Assembly (NCBI GenBank): GCA_021397835.1
Contig: JAJFZO010000034.1
Location: forward strand, 4,032,501-4,096,500
DNA from: Moringa oleifera
Taxonomy: Eukaryota > Streptophyta > Magnoliopsida > Brassicales > Moringaceae
Direction of reading: 5' to 3'
Length of the DNA: 64,000 nucleotides
Below, one piece after another: positions 28,601 through 37,540 of this stretch. A program made the translations under genes and the position numbers. The notes under the pieces are model-generated. The model saw only the letters and a program-made list of their open reading frames with translations, was not told the origin of the DNA and made no database searches. Position 1 is the first letter of the stretch; each line of letters begins with the position of its first letter.

Positions 28601-31600
28601 TGGATGGGAGACCCATCCTCATTGAAACCGTGAAATTAACAACCAAATCAACCTCCAGTGGCCCTAAGAGGATTCGAACTATGGACTAAATCTACAAGTC
28701 AACGTTTGCTTGCTAATGAGTTGCTCCCCCCAGGTTTACACGGAAATAAAAAATGATAACAGCAAACCTAAATGTTAAATGTGAGGCCCTATATATCGCA
28801 ATAGAAAACGCAAAAGGTGGACAGTGGATGTTGTACTTGTTACAAAAAACCATACCGTGGCAAATGATGTGTTGGAAGTTGCATTAAACACCTCTACAAT
28901 TGGATCTCCAAGAGGTTTCAAAGGAAACTAGAACCGAAATCATGCCCATGTAGCCAACACCAAGAAACAAATTAATGAGAAATTAAATCCAAAAGCAAGG
29001 ATATTGAACAAGGAAGGTATTGACCGCCTAAAAAGCTTCCTCAATACTCTTGAGAATCCCTCAAGACCCCCTCTTGCCCAAACTGGTAAGCTTTTGAGTT
29101 CTTATGCATTTAGGACCACAAATAATTTTGAATCTAGGCCCCTAATCATTAACACAGAAGCAACAGATCACAAGACAATCTCTATGCCCAAATAATAAGA
29201 ATATTAGTTTTGTAAAAAGTCTTGCAACTTAGTGGGTAGCTTCTTTTACTTCTCTTTGTCCTTTAACAAATATTAACAATGTTACAATTTATAAGGCTTT
29301 TCAATTAAATTTTCATCAATTAGTTAAATCATAAAAGTGTAGCATGATAATCTACCTAACTTATAGTTTGTGTGAGGATCAGATAATAGGAGGATGATTA
29401 GGCATGCTAATTTCACAATGATCAATGATCTCATTCCTATGTTTTAGAAGAAGTTAGTTCCAATAGAGATTATATCTAGCTTTATCACCTTCCATTAGGA
29501 CAACTACTTAATAAGTTTCTTTAAAGGATGTTTCTTTCTTTGTTTACAAACATTTACATAAAGTTTTGATTGCGATAGTTGAGTTTGCTAAACACCATCA
29601 CGTATTTTTTCCTCTTCCTTTTATCCTAGTGCATTAGGATATTTGAAGCCTTTCATGTGCATCTAACATCTTAGGGGCAAAAAGGTTAGTCTGTTTTAGC
29701 GATGATTACGCTAGGAAAACTTAGGCATACCTCATGAAACAGAATCAAAAGTTTTACATTTTCCAACTTTCTATCATATGATCAAAACTCAATCTAGGGT
29801 GGACACAAAATGTTAGAACTGCAAATGAAGGGACTATATCAACCAAGAACTATCTTCAATTTTTCAATCAAAGGGTATTGTTCATTATTCTTCTTCTGTT
29901 GATACTCCAAAGCAAATGAAAGAACCACCAATTAGTTGAAATTATCCGTGCCTTAATCCAAAACCAAGTTCCAAAATGTTACTGGGCCATATGATAGCTG
30001 CTCAATAACACGAATGTTTTTAGAGTTTTGGAGTTTAAAAATCCTCTAACTATTCTTTCTTTATTCTTTTCTAAATCTAAATTTTCTTCCATACTTACTC
30101 CACATATCTTTGGGTGTCTATCTTTCATCCATATGATCAAATTTGTATTTTCATTTCTAGAAGATTTCTTGTGAATCAATAAGAAGTCAATTCCTCGAGT
30201 TCTCGTGATCAACATGAGTAAGTAATTCCTTGCATAAATTACATTGTACCCAAGTATTTTATTCAATACAAATTTCCTATTCTCTTATATTTCTCAAGAA
30301 TTCCAAATAGCATAATATACAAATGAAACAAAAAAATATATAATGAAAGTTGAAATATACCACCAAACATTTAATGATCATGTAACACTTGGAATCCTAT
30401 CAAGTCAAACTTTAGTTATTATGGCTTACAGCCACATCCTCTGGAACAAGGTCCCAAATTAAAAATAAAAAAGCCAAATATTTGTATTATACATTGATTT
30501 CGCTAAGATAGTCAATTAATTAGTAGTCTTAAGTAGCAATTCATTATGATCGGTCAAATGGAATTCTTTTCTATAGTTAAATGAAGTAGTTTGGAAGTGC
30601 ACCAATTAAAACACCAGCTCCATGCACCAAAAAAAAAAAAAAAACAAAGCAAAATCTATCTCTCAAAAACAAAAGAAGGCAAAAAAGTTTAAACTAGTCC
30701 CATGTGACCACCCTTCAACCATATTTGTATTTACTTTTTTGTTCCTATATATCAAGCCCCACCATATGTTAAAGTTCTTTATAAAAGGTAAAGTTTACTT
30801 CTTTTCCCAACATGTTACCTACATTTATGCTATTTCCTTCTGATGTACTAAAATTGTACTAATTCAAAAAACAGAACTAGTAGAATTTACACTGTTGCAT
30901 ACTTAATCAAAGAGCTGCAAGAATAGTATTTCCTCACAATTCTATCAGCAAAAAGCTTACCATTATTGCCAGCTGTGAGCTAGTATTCTCTAGTGTTTTC
31001 TGCTCTTCCATTCAAGATTTTCTTTCTACTACTCTTAAAGACATTTTCTCCGCATGTTTGTAGTGAGATTTATGTAAAGACTAGTAATAAGCAAACCCGA
31101 AAAGAGAAAAGAAATAAAGCAAGAAAAAGGATAACTATAAAACTTCACTGGTAAAGCAGATAATACTCACGATGTGAATGCTGCAAAGCATGCTCAGCAA
31201 TAGTAGGTAAATGCTTTTGACTTGGCTCAACATCTATGATTTCACATCCAGAAACTGTATTAATTAGTTCATCTTGATTAATTGCTTGAAAACTGTCATA
31301 AATGCTATCCCACATTCCATGTTTGATAGATTTCACCTGTAATATCACAAGTATTCCCTTGTAATCAAAATCTTGTGCAGATACGGCATAACAAACAAGA
31401 ATTACAAGTCAGTCAGTACATGCAAAAAAGGAACTTAAGCAACAACCCGACATCAGGAGTCCAAAAACCAGCAGACACCTGCAGGTTCTGCAAATTATAA
31501 ACATAGTTGTGGTTGATATGCAGGCTGACAAGCAAAACTTCCCTAGGAAGCCAAACTAGGCAATATGACTATCAAATACTGGAAGTATTGCACCAAGAGG

Positions 31601-34600
31601 AAGCGCATATTTGGCTACGCAAAATTAATACAAGCACGAAATATAGAAAGGAATACAAAGAATCAGCAAGGATGAAAGAATGATCTGCTAGCCCTAATTG
31701 TCTTATAGGACAAGTATCTTTTTGGTAGACACCAACATGAAAATCAGGAAGAATCTAATAAGCATTACCAAGAAGCAGCTATGATTCACAGAAGACAAGA
31801 ACATCTGCAGATGCTAACATAGTCAGCCACACATGCCTCTAAGCTGACAACACAAGCACATGCCTTTAACAACACATCTAACATTATCTTTTCCAGTTCC
31901 AACCAGAAGTGAGAATTTTGAAAGTTTAACCAGTGAGAACAAAGAACAAAAGGGACAAGTTCATCTAAATAACAATCTAGGTAGCATTAATATAAGGTCT
32001 TCGGACTGAGAATTATCGTTTCTTAGATGCATAGTAGAAAATAAACAAACTATATGCACATTATAGGGGGGTGAAAAAAAAAAAACTAATTCATATAAAC
32101 ACAAATCCTAGATTCTTCTATATATGTTTCCATTGGCTTTTTTCTTTTTTATGTGAGAAAAAACTCGAAGATGTGGCGAATGTATTTTCTTATTGCCTAT
32201 TCCAAATTACAAAAGGACTAAAATTACTATCTGTTACTGCTTTAAATATTCTAAAATGATGAGTTTTATTATTTCCTGACAATATATAATGGGACGATGA
32301 TTATTGTTATTCATCAAAACGACACCATTTGAAGATTTTTATTTATTTTAGTTTCATATCCCTAAGCCAACAAAACCAAACCAAACTCAGAAAACAATAG
32401 AGCTCCCAGGAACTTGTAATTTGACTCCCACTGGAAAAAGTTGGAATTTCAGATACCGGAATGGACTGCTAATATTTAATGGTGCAAAGTTCCATGTCTG
32501 ACCAGATGCATCAAGGACAAGATCCTGAGCTGTACTTTATATTAGGTGATACTGATAACAAGACTAAGGCTATTTAGCCCAACCTATGGCAGAGAAATCA
32601 TGTTGATATGAATGGACAGACAAATTCAGCTTAACTGAGCACTAAGCATTACATAGAATAAACAGAAATTCAAGAAACAGGGCTACATGACCAGAAAAAC
32701 ACTGTAAAAATTCCAATTGATTTCAAAATGACTTACAGCAACATTTAGTAATCCAACAAATGGAAATAATGACAACTTGAATCTCATTCTCAAACTCTTT
32801 TTCCATCTTTGCTGAGCTGGTACTTTATGATCTGCTAGCTTATAAAATAGAAGCATTCTTTCAAGGACCTACAAGCAGAAAACCAATTCCATCTCGTATT
32901 AAACTGGAAGATAAACAGAATGGAGAAAAGGAAAGGGCAGCCCTTTCATGCAAATTTGATAAAAGAAAATGACAATCATTAATAGCAAAGAATAACAACT
33001 GCTTGAATGACAGTAAATAATCGGAAAGAGCAAAACAAGAAAGTAGAACAACCAGAACCAACAAATTTAACACTGGAATATGACACATATACATAACTAA
33101 ACAACCTGCACAAAATATGTCTGATAAAAAGTTAAAAAGCACTGTCATGGAAGCTTATGATAAGAGCATGGACTTACCTCAGCCACAGTCAGCTCCCTAC
33201 ATGCCACTTTCCAAGTTGAGATGAACATCTTCATAGTGTCATCAGAAAGAGAAATATCAACCTCATTCAAATCACCATTTTCAACTGTAAGAGCATCTTG
33301 TTTCAAGCCGTCTGTTTTAGGCAATTTAGAGGGTGTACAGATGGCAGAATTAAGATTTTCATATTTCCTTTTCTTCTTGGATGCAGTGCCCTCATTGCGC
33401 TTTGAGCTGCCACTAACAGGTGAAGAGTGATCAGACACTGCACCTTTTAACCCAAGTCGTGTCATCTCTTCAATCGCAGATGGATAAGGACAACTACTCA
33501 CAGGGTCAGAGCCATTTATACTAAAATTTCTTGAGAATTTGAAGTGGCTTCCTACACTGCTGTCATTCTTTTTATCGTCATATGTAGAATCATTCCCATC
33601 TTCATCATCCGAGCTTGAGGAATCAAATCTTATGTGCTTGCCACAAAAATCCTTGTGCACAAAGGAAAATGATTCAACACGCTGAGACAAGGCAGCAAAA
33701 CGTTTATCTAGCCGCCGTTTCTTCGAAGAGGAAAGGTTACATTTTGGTTGCAGTCCCTTGAGACATTTCCTTACAGTAGCACCTTCTTGCATCCTGGCTT
33801 CTCGAATAAAAGAAATGTACATCCTATGGCCATGAAATTATAATCATTTCAATTAAAATTTCCTTTAATTAAGTCTACTATAGCATATTTGACAGACATT
33901 GAAGAAACCAGGCCTCAAAAATTTTTTTTTAAAAAAAATTCTAACCTGTTTATACTGGATCTCAAATGAACAAAAAAACATATGAGAAAAAAGTACCATG
34001 CATGACATGCATAAAGAGTAAAGGAGCTCATGAAAGAGACTGGTTTATACTAAAAGGGGGAATTGCGAGCAAGATTATTTAACACAAGACTGGTAAAAGC
34101 CAACAATGAGCGGGATTAAGAGCTAAAATTCAGTCAAGATTACGTAAAGAGGAGCAATCCTTCTAAAGTAATGAATAGCTTCTTGATATGCAACCTATTG
34201 AAGAGGAGTGCATAAGTACAACTTAATGAGATTTTGTTTACATTTTAGTCTTCATTGATGCACCCATGTCTTAACCGCTACCAAATAGAAGTTCTAAATC
34301 TCAATTACCAGTTATAAGTTCAATTGTGAAGAAACCTTAACAATTTATAGATTCACCAATTTAGCCACAAAACCATGCCCCACTCCCACCAACTTTGTTA
34401 TCCATCAACAGAACTATCTTATTCAACTTCCCAATAGTTTTTGGCATTATAAATGTGAAACCATTCTTGCTAAAAATATAAAGCAATACTCCCACAGAAT
34501 TGTTCCAGTGGAAAGAGACGGACTGACAAGAGGTAAAATCTTGGGTTTGAGCCAGTGGGATAGCATTTTTGAAAACTTAAAACCCATACTGTTCCCAGAG

Positions 34601-36005
34601 CTTGTCTTGTGGGGTTAAGGCTGCCTCCCTCAGTTTACCATCCAGAGTGGGTACACAAAATGGGTCTGCTTTCGGTAGGTTCCCGGTTTCAAAGAAAAAA
34701 TAATAATAAAATTAAAACAAAAATAAAAAGCAGGACAACATGGATTACATACTCCAAGTTTTGAATACGCACGCCAAGCTTTTTGTGGTCCGTCACCGAT
34801 TTCTTCTCAGCAACAAAATCGAGAAACTCATTGATCATAATATCTTTTTTCTTGTGAGCATCCAAGAATTCAGCAAGGAATAAAATCATCTCCTCACTAG
34901 TTATCTTTGTTGCTTCAGTAGCAGAGGGAAAGTAATGCAAGACAAGTGGATGTTGCAGCAAAGGACCCAGTTCCAGATCTTTAAAATGATCAACACTCTC
35001 ATTCTTGCATATCGCTACTTCCAAATCATACAATGAAGTCATCCTCCGAACCCCAACAAAGCAATGAATAAATGCATTTATCTAGAAAACAAAAGGGAGG
35101 AAAAAGGGAAAATGATAAGTATAATGACATCAATATCCAAAAGAAAATGCAGACATAGAAAGGTAACTTAGCTCCTAATTCGCTGAGAGCTCCAATTGCT
35201 TTCTCTATGCTTCCTCCTAGTCAACCATCCATAGCATTTACAGAAAAAAAAAAAAAAAGACTAACAGAGTATTCCTCTATGCTCAATAAAATAGAACTGC
35301 AGCTTCAACTAATTAAAATTATCAAAGTCGGCCTTCACTAATCACCAATACAATTATAAAAGAAGCAGCAGAACTGCCAACTAGAATTAATTTCAATAAC
35401 GCCAGTATATGGTGTATATAGACAGTTTGCTACCAAATTACCTTCCTCTCAGTGGCCATGAGCCAGCGAAGAGATCGAACGTCCTCCATTTGAACACCAA
35501 AAAAGCTCCAATCAGCCTGCAAATTCAAAAGAGCAGACTGCCACACTTCCCAAGCAGACACACTCTTTCCAGCCGAGATGATATCACGACGAGCCTTGGC
35601 CACTGCACCTTCTACCTTCTCCATAAATCCACTGCGGTTTTGCTGAGAGTTGCTCAGTTCATGGGACTGAGGCTGACTGTTACTGTGGCCTGAGCTATTA
35701 GCGAACTCTTTTGGTGAGAAGGTCGAGTTCTGCATCGGGAAACCAAGGTTCTGGAAGAGAAAATTAGGGTTTTCTTGGGCAGCCCAGGCAGGACTTTGGG
35801 GTGTAAAGTTCGGGAAGTTCTGGCTTAGGGGAGGGAAGGTCGTGGAGTTTTGGAGAAGTTGGTATATATTGGGTATTTGTAGGTTCAAATTGGAATTTGG
35901 AGTTTGAACCGGAGGCTGGGATAAAGGCGGGAAGGGAAACTGGAAGCCACCTCCAGTGCCTCCGCCGCTGGGGTGAAAGGGCAGGCGATGGTTGCGTCCG
36001 TGCAT
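1636..36005 (-). CDS. NOV: NO VEIN (NOV) homologue, complete, 13 coding exons, about 2746 aa
   Basis: Coding exons in order of translation: 35442-36005, 34753-35081, 33178-33823, 32737-32868, 31171-31336, 24542-26304, 23091-23300, 13497-15743, 12822-12934, 4677-5073, 4284-4598, 3688-3945, 1636-2736. Each junction is GT-AG and the reading phase is kept throughout; I found no internal stop, and the total of about 2746 codons is close to my memory of Arabidopsis NOV (about 2.7 k residues). Visible parts: a Pro/Gln/Asn-rich N terminus (residues 1-130); a basic KKRRLDKR cluster then a Ser/Asp stretch in exon 3; a GHKL/HSP90-type ATPase module around 1195-1275 (ELVQNADDN at exon 6/7, [15 protein letters not shown] at 1256-1270); and DUF3883 at about 2624-2725 (YDI, YIEVKAT). 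In Arabidopsis NOV is described as a plant-specific nuclear factor for vascular development and root stem-cell maintenance; its biochemical activity is unknown to me. Introns 2, 5, 7 and 9 carry transposon relics. Identification is very firm; single exon borders are hand-placed. Confidence 0.93.
2737..4283 (-). other. NOV introns 12 and 11 around exon 12
   Basis: Intron 12 (2737-3687) and intron 11 (3946-4283) flank exon 12. Intron 12 contains a run of T at about 3159-3171 and an AT dinucleotide microsatellite at 3629-3650. No transposon protein remnant was recognised in either. Confidence 0.6.
3629..3650. repeat. (AT)n microsatellite in NOV intron 12
   Basis: Eleven AT dinucleotides in a row, about 40 bases from the 5' splice site of intron 12. 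Likely length-polymorphic. Confidence 0.9.
5403..5434. repeat. Mosaic repeat scar at the 3' end of LINE-A
   Basis: TTGGAAAAAGAGACATGAAA at 5403-5422 is an exact copy of 5621-5640. The adjoining AGTGTCACTGCTG at 5422-5434 is an exact copy of 5553-5565. The two copied pieces abut with a one-base overlap, whereas their sources are 55 bases apart and in the opposite order. This is the pattern expected of templated filler DNA at a repaired break. Confidence 0.7.
5520..5813 (-). mobile_element. LINE-A, 3' fragment (reverse transcriptase C-terminal part), interrupted by copia-A
   Basis: The minus-strand reading has the plant L1-type motif around [20 protein letters not shown], then [10 protein letters not shown] and FLWGSSD, which follow the RT catalytic core in plant LINEs. 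Immediately 5' of it, up to 5813, another frame reads GLPLG, the expected next upstream LINE motif. The remainder of ORF2 (zinc-finger region) and a poly(A) tail are missing below 5520. The upstream half continues at 10433 beyond the inserted copia element. It is a pseudogene with frameshifts. Confidence 0.85.
5814..6022 (+). repeat. Copia-A 5' LTR
   Basis: 209 bases, starting TGTTAGAAAG and ending TTTACA. It contains a partial internal duplication (TTACTGTAATATAC next to TAGCTGTAATATT) that the 3' LTR lacks. Confidence 0.93.
6023..6034 (+). other. Copia-A primer binding site
   Basis: TGGTATCAGAGC directly follows the LTR and is the usual complement of the 3' end of plant initiator tRNA-Met in Ty1/copia elements. 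Confidence 0.93.
6215..7095 (+). pseudogene. Copia-A gag remnant with CCHC zinc knuckle
   Basis: The frame opens at ATG 6215 (MSHSDLC) and shifts near 6275. It continues in frame 3 through stop codons at 6477 (TGA) and 6561 (TAA), then shifts again near 6650 into the frame that ends at 7095. Recognisable parts are the copia gag region with [14 protein letters not shown] and a CCHC knuckle [14 protein letters not shown] at about 6889-6930. Two frameshifts and two stops make this non-functional. Confidence 0.88.
7096..8330 (+). pseudogene. Copia-A protease and integrase remnant
   Basis: The protease active-site sequence [11 protein letters not shown] is intact near 7165-7200, followed by an in-frame TAG at 7213. 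The GAG-pre-integrase motif WHCRLGHPS and a CDAC pair follow. The integrase core shows [16 protein letters not shown] and [12 protein letters not shown], so the D, D and E catalytic positions appear present. The frame is broken near 8220, after which the downstream part ([18 protein letters not shown]) continues one frame over. Confidence 0.88.
8532..10218 (+). pseudogene. Copia-A reverse transcriptase and RNase H remnant
   Basis: The RT region starts around [17 protein letters not shown]. It has TGA stops at 8772, 8874 and 8991, then a long open part from 9039 with QLDVKNAFL upstream, [14 protein letters not shown], and the catalytic YVDD at 9264-9275. RNase H follows with [27 protein letters not shown] and HCDNQTAI. 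A run of T at about 10018-10028 shifts the frame, and the last part ([13 protein letters not shown] ... IADMFTKAL) ends at 10218, touching the polypurine tract. Confidence 0.92.
10215..10225 (+). other. Copia-A polypurine tract
   Basis: TTGAGGGGGAG immediately precedes the TGTTAGA start of the 3' LTR, as is usual in plant copia elements. The pol stop codon overlaps it. Confidence 0.9.
10226..10432 (+). repeat. Copia-A 3' LTR
   Basis: 207 bases, near-identical to 5814-6022 but with an expanded (TA)n run at about 10343-10363 and without the 14-base duplication of the 5' copy. Confidence 0.93.
10433..12235 (-). mobile_element. LINE-A, 5' fragment (endonuclease and RT core), interrupted by copia-A
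   Basis: Read on the minus strand from the high end, it shows the endonuclease signature [13 protein letters not shown] near 12160-12195, [11 protein letters not shown] near 11930, the linker with [13 protein letters not shown] near 11860-11890, RT motifs [10 protein letters not shown] and [18 protein letters not shown] near 11090-11160, [10 protein letters not shown] near 10980, and the catalytic YADD at 10616-10627. CKVGTL just above 10433 is the motif expected immediately before the piece that resumes at 5813. The element is 5'-truncated near 12235 and has many frameshifts. It lies in NOV intron 9 in the same orientation as NOV. Confidence 0.87.
12935..13496 (-). other. NOV intron 8
   Basis: 562 bases with a run of about 20 A at 13078-13098. 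No element was recognised. Confidence 0.6.
17230..20310 (-). pseudogene. LINE-B ORF2 remnant (endonuclease, reverse transcriptase, zf-RVT)
   Basis: The minus-strand order starts with [11 protein letters not shown] at about 20310, the N-terminal endonuclease motif. GGDFNEVMF follows at about 19900, then [15 protein letters not shown] at about 19730. The RT core ends with HILFADDTI at about 18475-18500, followed by [21 protein letters not shown] at about 18110-18180. Next come [12 protein letters not shown] at about 17880-17910, KFWHDCWCG at about 17730, and a zinc finger [16 protein letters not shown] near 17260-17310. Frames change several times and stops are present, so no functional protein is encoded. 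Confidence 0.88.
20500..21985 (-). pseudogene. Probable LINE-B ORF1 remnant
   Basis: A purine-rich minus-strand segment directly 5' of the ORF2 endonuclease is where plant L1 elements carry a gag-like ORF1. Readable pieces include [17 protein letters not shown] near 21665-21720 and an open frame at 21787-21972 that could be its N terminus. I could not identify a full DUF4283 domain or a zinc knuckle, so the assignment rests mainly on position and composition. Confidence 0.5.
21880..21930. repeat. 17-base tandem repeat at the LINE-B 5' end
   Basis: Nearly three copies of a unit reading GCTCTCTGTACAGTTT lie in a row, the last one diverged. They fall inside the possible ORF1 start. Confidence 0.75.
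22068..22310 (+). repeat. LTR-like segment, possible solo LTR
   Basis: It begins TGTTGAAAGATATCAACA and contains a stretch resembling the transcript-end region of plant copia LTRs (TTGTACATTGTAACCTCACC, then AATACAATACATTC). No matching CA end or target duplication could be fixed, so this is tentative. Confidence 0.3.
23301..24541 (-). other. NOV intron 6
   Basis: 1241 bases separating the two halves of the ATPase N-box (exon 6 ends LLEL, exon 7 begins VQNADDN). No transposon sequence was recognised, and open frames here do not look coding. Confidence 0.6.
27557..27772 (+). repeat. Copia-B 5' LTR
   Basis: Starts TGTTTGAAAATTCTG. Its second half (from about 27612) aligns with 30137-30298 through shared pieces such as AAATTTGTA, GATCAACATG and GTAATTCCTT-like words. 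The end is blurred by mutation. Confidence 0.7.
28090..28520 (+). pseudogene. Copia-B gag remnant
   Basis: The plus-strand reading [19 protein letters not shown] followed by [12 protein letters not shown] is the copia gag (UBN2-type) motif. [12 protein letters not shown] follows near 28420-28450 in another frame. Frameshifts and stops are present. Confidence 0.82.
29000..29195 (+). pseudogene. Copia-B protease remnant with lost active site
   Basis: [19 protein letters not shown] and then [13 protein letters not shown] align with the copia protease pattern in which I(D)SGATDHMT carries the catalytic Asp. Here the Asp-Ser-Gly positions read Asn-Thr-Glu (29151-29159), so the active site is destroyed. 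Confidence 0.75.
29640..30136 (+). pseudogene. Copia-B integrase remnant
   Basis: [16 protein letters not shown] near 29700-29745 matches the integrase core start. [17 protein letters not shown] near 29870-29920 is the usual TPQQNG-E region. [14 protein letters not shown] and [16 protein letters not shown] at about 30016-30125 are the sequence after the core. Coding similarity stops where LTR-like sequence begins near 30137, which marks the deletion breakpoint. Confidence 0.78.
30137..30298 (+). repeat. Copia-B 3' LTR remnant (5' part deleted)
   Basis: Aligns to the second half of 27557-27772 and is followed by AATTCC, the same hexamer that precedes the 5' LTR. Confidence 0.7.
31337..32736 (-). 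other. NOV intron 4
   Basis: 1400 bases with no recognisable element and only short shadow frames. Confidence 0.6.
34486..34730 (+). mobile_element. Candidate tRNA-derived SINE in NOV intron 2
   Basis: An A-box-like TGTTCCAGTGG (34501-34511) is followed about 33 bases later by a B-box-like GGTTTGAGCC (34544-34553). The body runs to about 34690 and ends in an A-rich tail (AATAATAATAAAATT and more) to about 34730. AAAGCA precedes the block (34480-34485) and follows the tail, a weak possible target duplication. The tail lies about 22 bases from the donor of intron 2. No SINE family was recognised. Confidence 0.42.
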
Positions 36006-36070
36006 TAGGAAAGAATAAGCAGAGAGCGCACCATACGTCGAAGAGGGAAAACAAGAAAGGAAACTCCCCT

Positions 36071-36080
36071 GTATTTATAG
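36071..36080 (-). promoter_or_regulatory. Probable TATA box of NOV
   Basis: On the minus strand the sequence reads CTATAAATAC about 66-75 bases before the NOV ATG (36003-36005). The position allows a 5' leader of roughly 35-45 bases. No other good TATA match was seen in the preceding 100 bases, which are mostly homopolymer A/T. The start codon is the first ATG after it and opens the exon coding for the Pro/Gln-rich N terminus. Confidence 0.55.
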
Positions 36081-37540
36081 GAACCAATGTTTTCTTGTTT
36101 AATTTTTTTTTTTTTTTTAAAGGGGATGTAAAAGCAACTTGGCAATTGAAGCTAATCTTCAATAATTTTCAGAGTAAATGTTAAAAGAAATTTAATTTTT
36201 TATTTTTTAATTTAAATTTTGTTATTTGGATTTTTTAATTATATTATTAAATTTTTTATTTTTCTCAACTTCAACTTTACCTCTACTTGTTTTTTTTTTT
36301 TTTTTGTCAAATGAGAGATATTATGGATAGTTTATACAGTATTTTTTTATTTTTAAGAATTAATTCTTCTTTTAAAGTATGTTCGAGCATATGTTTATTA
36401 TTGACAATTAAAATCGAGAAAAAAATTTATCATTGTAATAGAAATTCATTTACTATTTTTCAATTGATTGCTTTTGTAGAAAATTAAAGGTTGATTAATT
36501 GAAAAATATTCATTTTTCAACTAAAATTATAATGAAGACTCAAATCGTGATTTCGATTTGTGTTATTGTATGTTTCATTCAAAATTACGTCCATCATAGA
36601 CAAGAAAAAACTCATGAAAAGTATGAAATTTGTGATATTATTTTTAATTTTAGTATTCATATGTTGAAATTCCTCAATTGAACTCAGACATTCTTATATG
36701 ACAAGTTTGTATTTTGAACTAAGTTATAGTCATTGTTAGGTTTCATTAAACTGATACAAAATCAGGTTGGTTGTTGTTATTGTGTTTTTGTTTTACTCTT
36801 GTTGATGACGTAGATGTAGATGCAATGCATCTTATTTTGTTTTTGTGTAACAATTTGGATAGTAAATGTTAATTTTTTGTAGTTTTTTTTTTATCATGTT
36901 GAGGTAAATATCATATAATATCATTTGATTTGTTGTTGATATCAATTTGTTAATTAAAAAAAGCGAGTTTTACTTCACTTGTTTGTGATACAAGAATTAA
37001 TGATCAACAATAATTATCATAATATTAATCAATAATAAATTGAATTATTCATAATCTAGAGTGAACAAATACATTACAAATTTTATAATAACAATTCCAT
37101 TCATTCAGATAAACAAAACACAACAACACATAGTTTCTTTTAACAATACCAATTGGTTTTAAATAATCAAATGGATAAAGCTTTTATTTTAATACAAGTA
37201 ACCACATCTCAATAGCCAAATATTCATCATTGTTTGTTCTAACAAATAACAAAATAAGTTAATCAAATTCATTCAACTCAAGTTTACCACAATAATCTAA
37301 GTTATTCATCCAAATGCTTTGCTCTTCTTTTTTTTTTTTTTACTGTCTTCAATCTTATTTCAAGAGTCATAAAATTTCTTGATCTTGTAATCACTTTAAT
37401 TAGTGAAAGGACGTCCACAATTGATGATGGTTATGTCATAGCTGAGATAGTTGATATTGATTAGCTATGTTGCTTTTAAGCAATGGATCTTACCTGGTTT
37501 TGTTGAAAATGTCTTGTGAATGCTAGTGCAGAGTAGGTGT
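36081..37540. other. NOV upstream intergenic DNA
   Basis: AT-rich, with T-runs at 36103-36118 and 36290-36305. No gene or recognisable element was seen. The proximal part presumably holds the NOV promoter. Confidence 0.5.

Larger units (their letters stand above)
27557..30298 (+). mobile_element. Copia-B: old, internally deleted Ty1/copia element in NOV intron 5
   Basis: A 5' LTR (27557-27772) and a truncated 3' LTR (about 30137-30298) share alignable sequence over about 160 bases. Direct repeats AATTCC flank the element (27551-27556 and 30299-30304). A decayed primer site TAGTATCA follows the 5' LTR at 27773. The interior reads gag, protease and integrase on the plus strand and then runs directly into the 3' LTR, so RT, RNase H and the start of the 3' LTR are gone. 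LTR divergence is far greater than in copia-A, so the insertion is older. It is antisense to NOV. Confidence 0.85.

Noticed and set aside
30015..30136. TGTTTTTAGAGTTTTGG as the start of the copia-B 3' LTR
   Set aside because: It resembles the 5' LTR start by chance. The reading [14 protein letters not shown] and following residues match the post-core part of copia integrase, so it is coding remnant and the LTR part starts near 30137.
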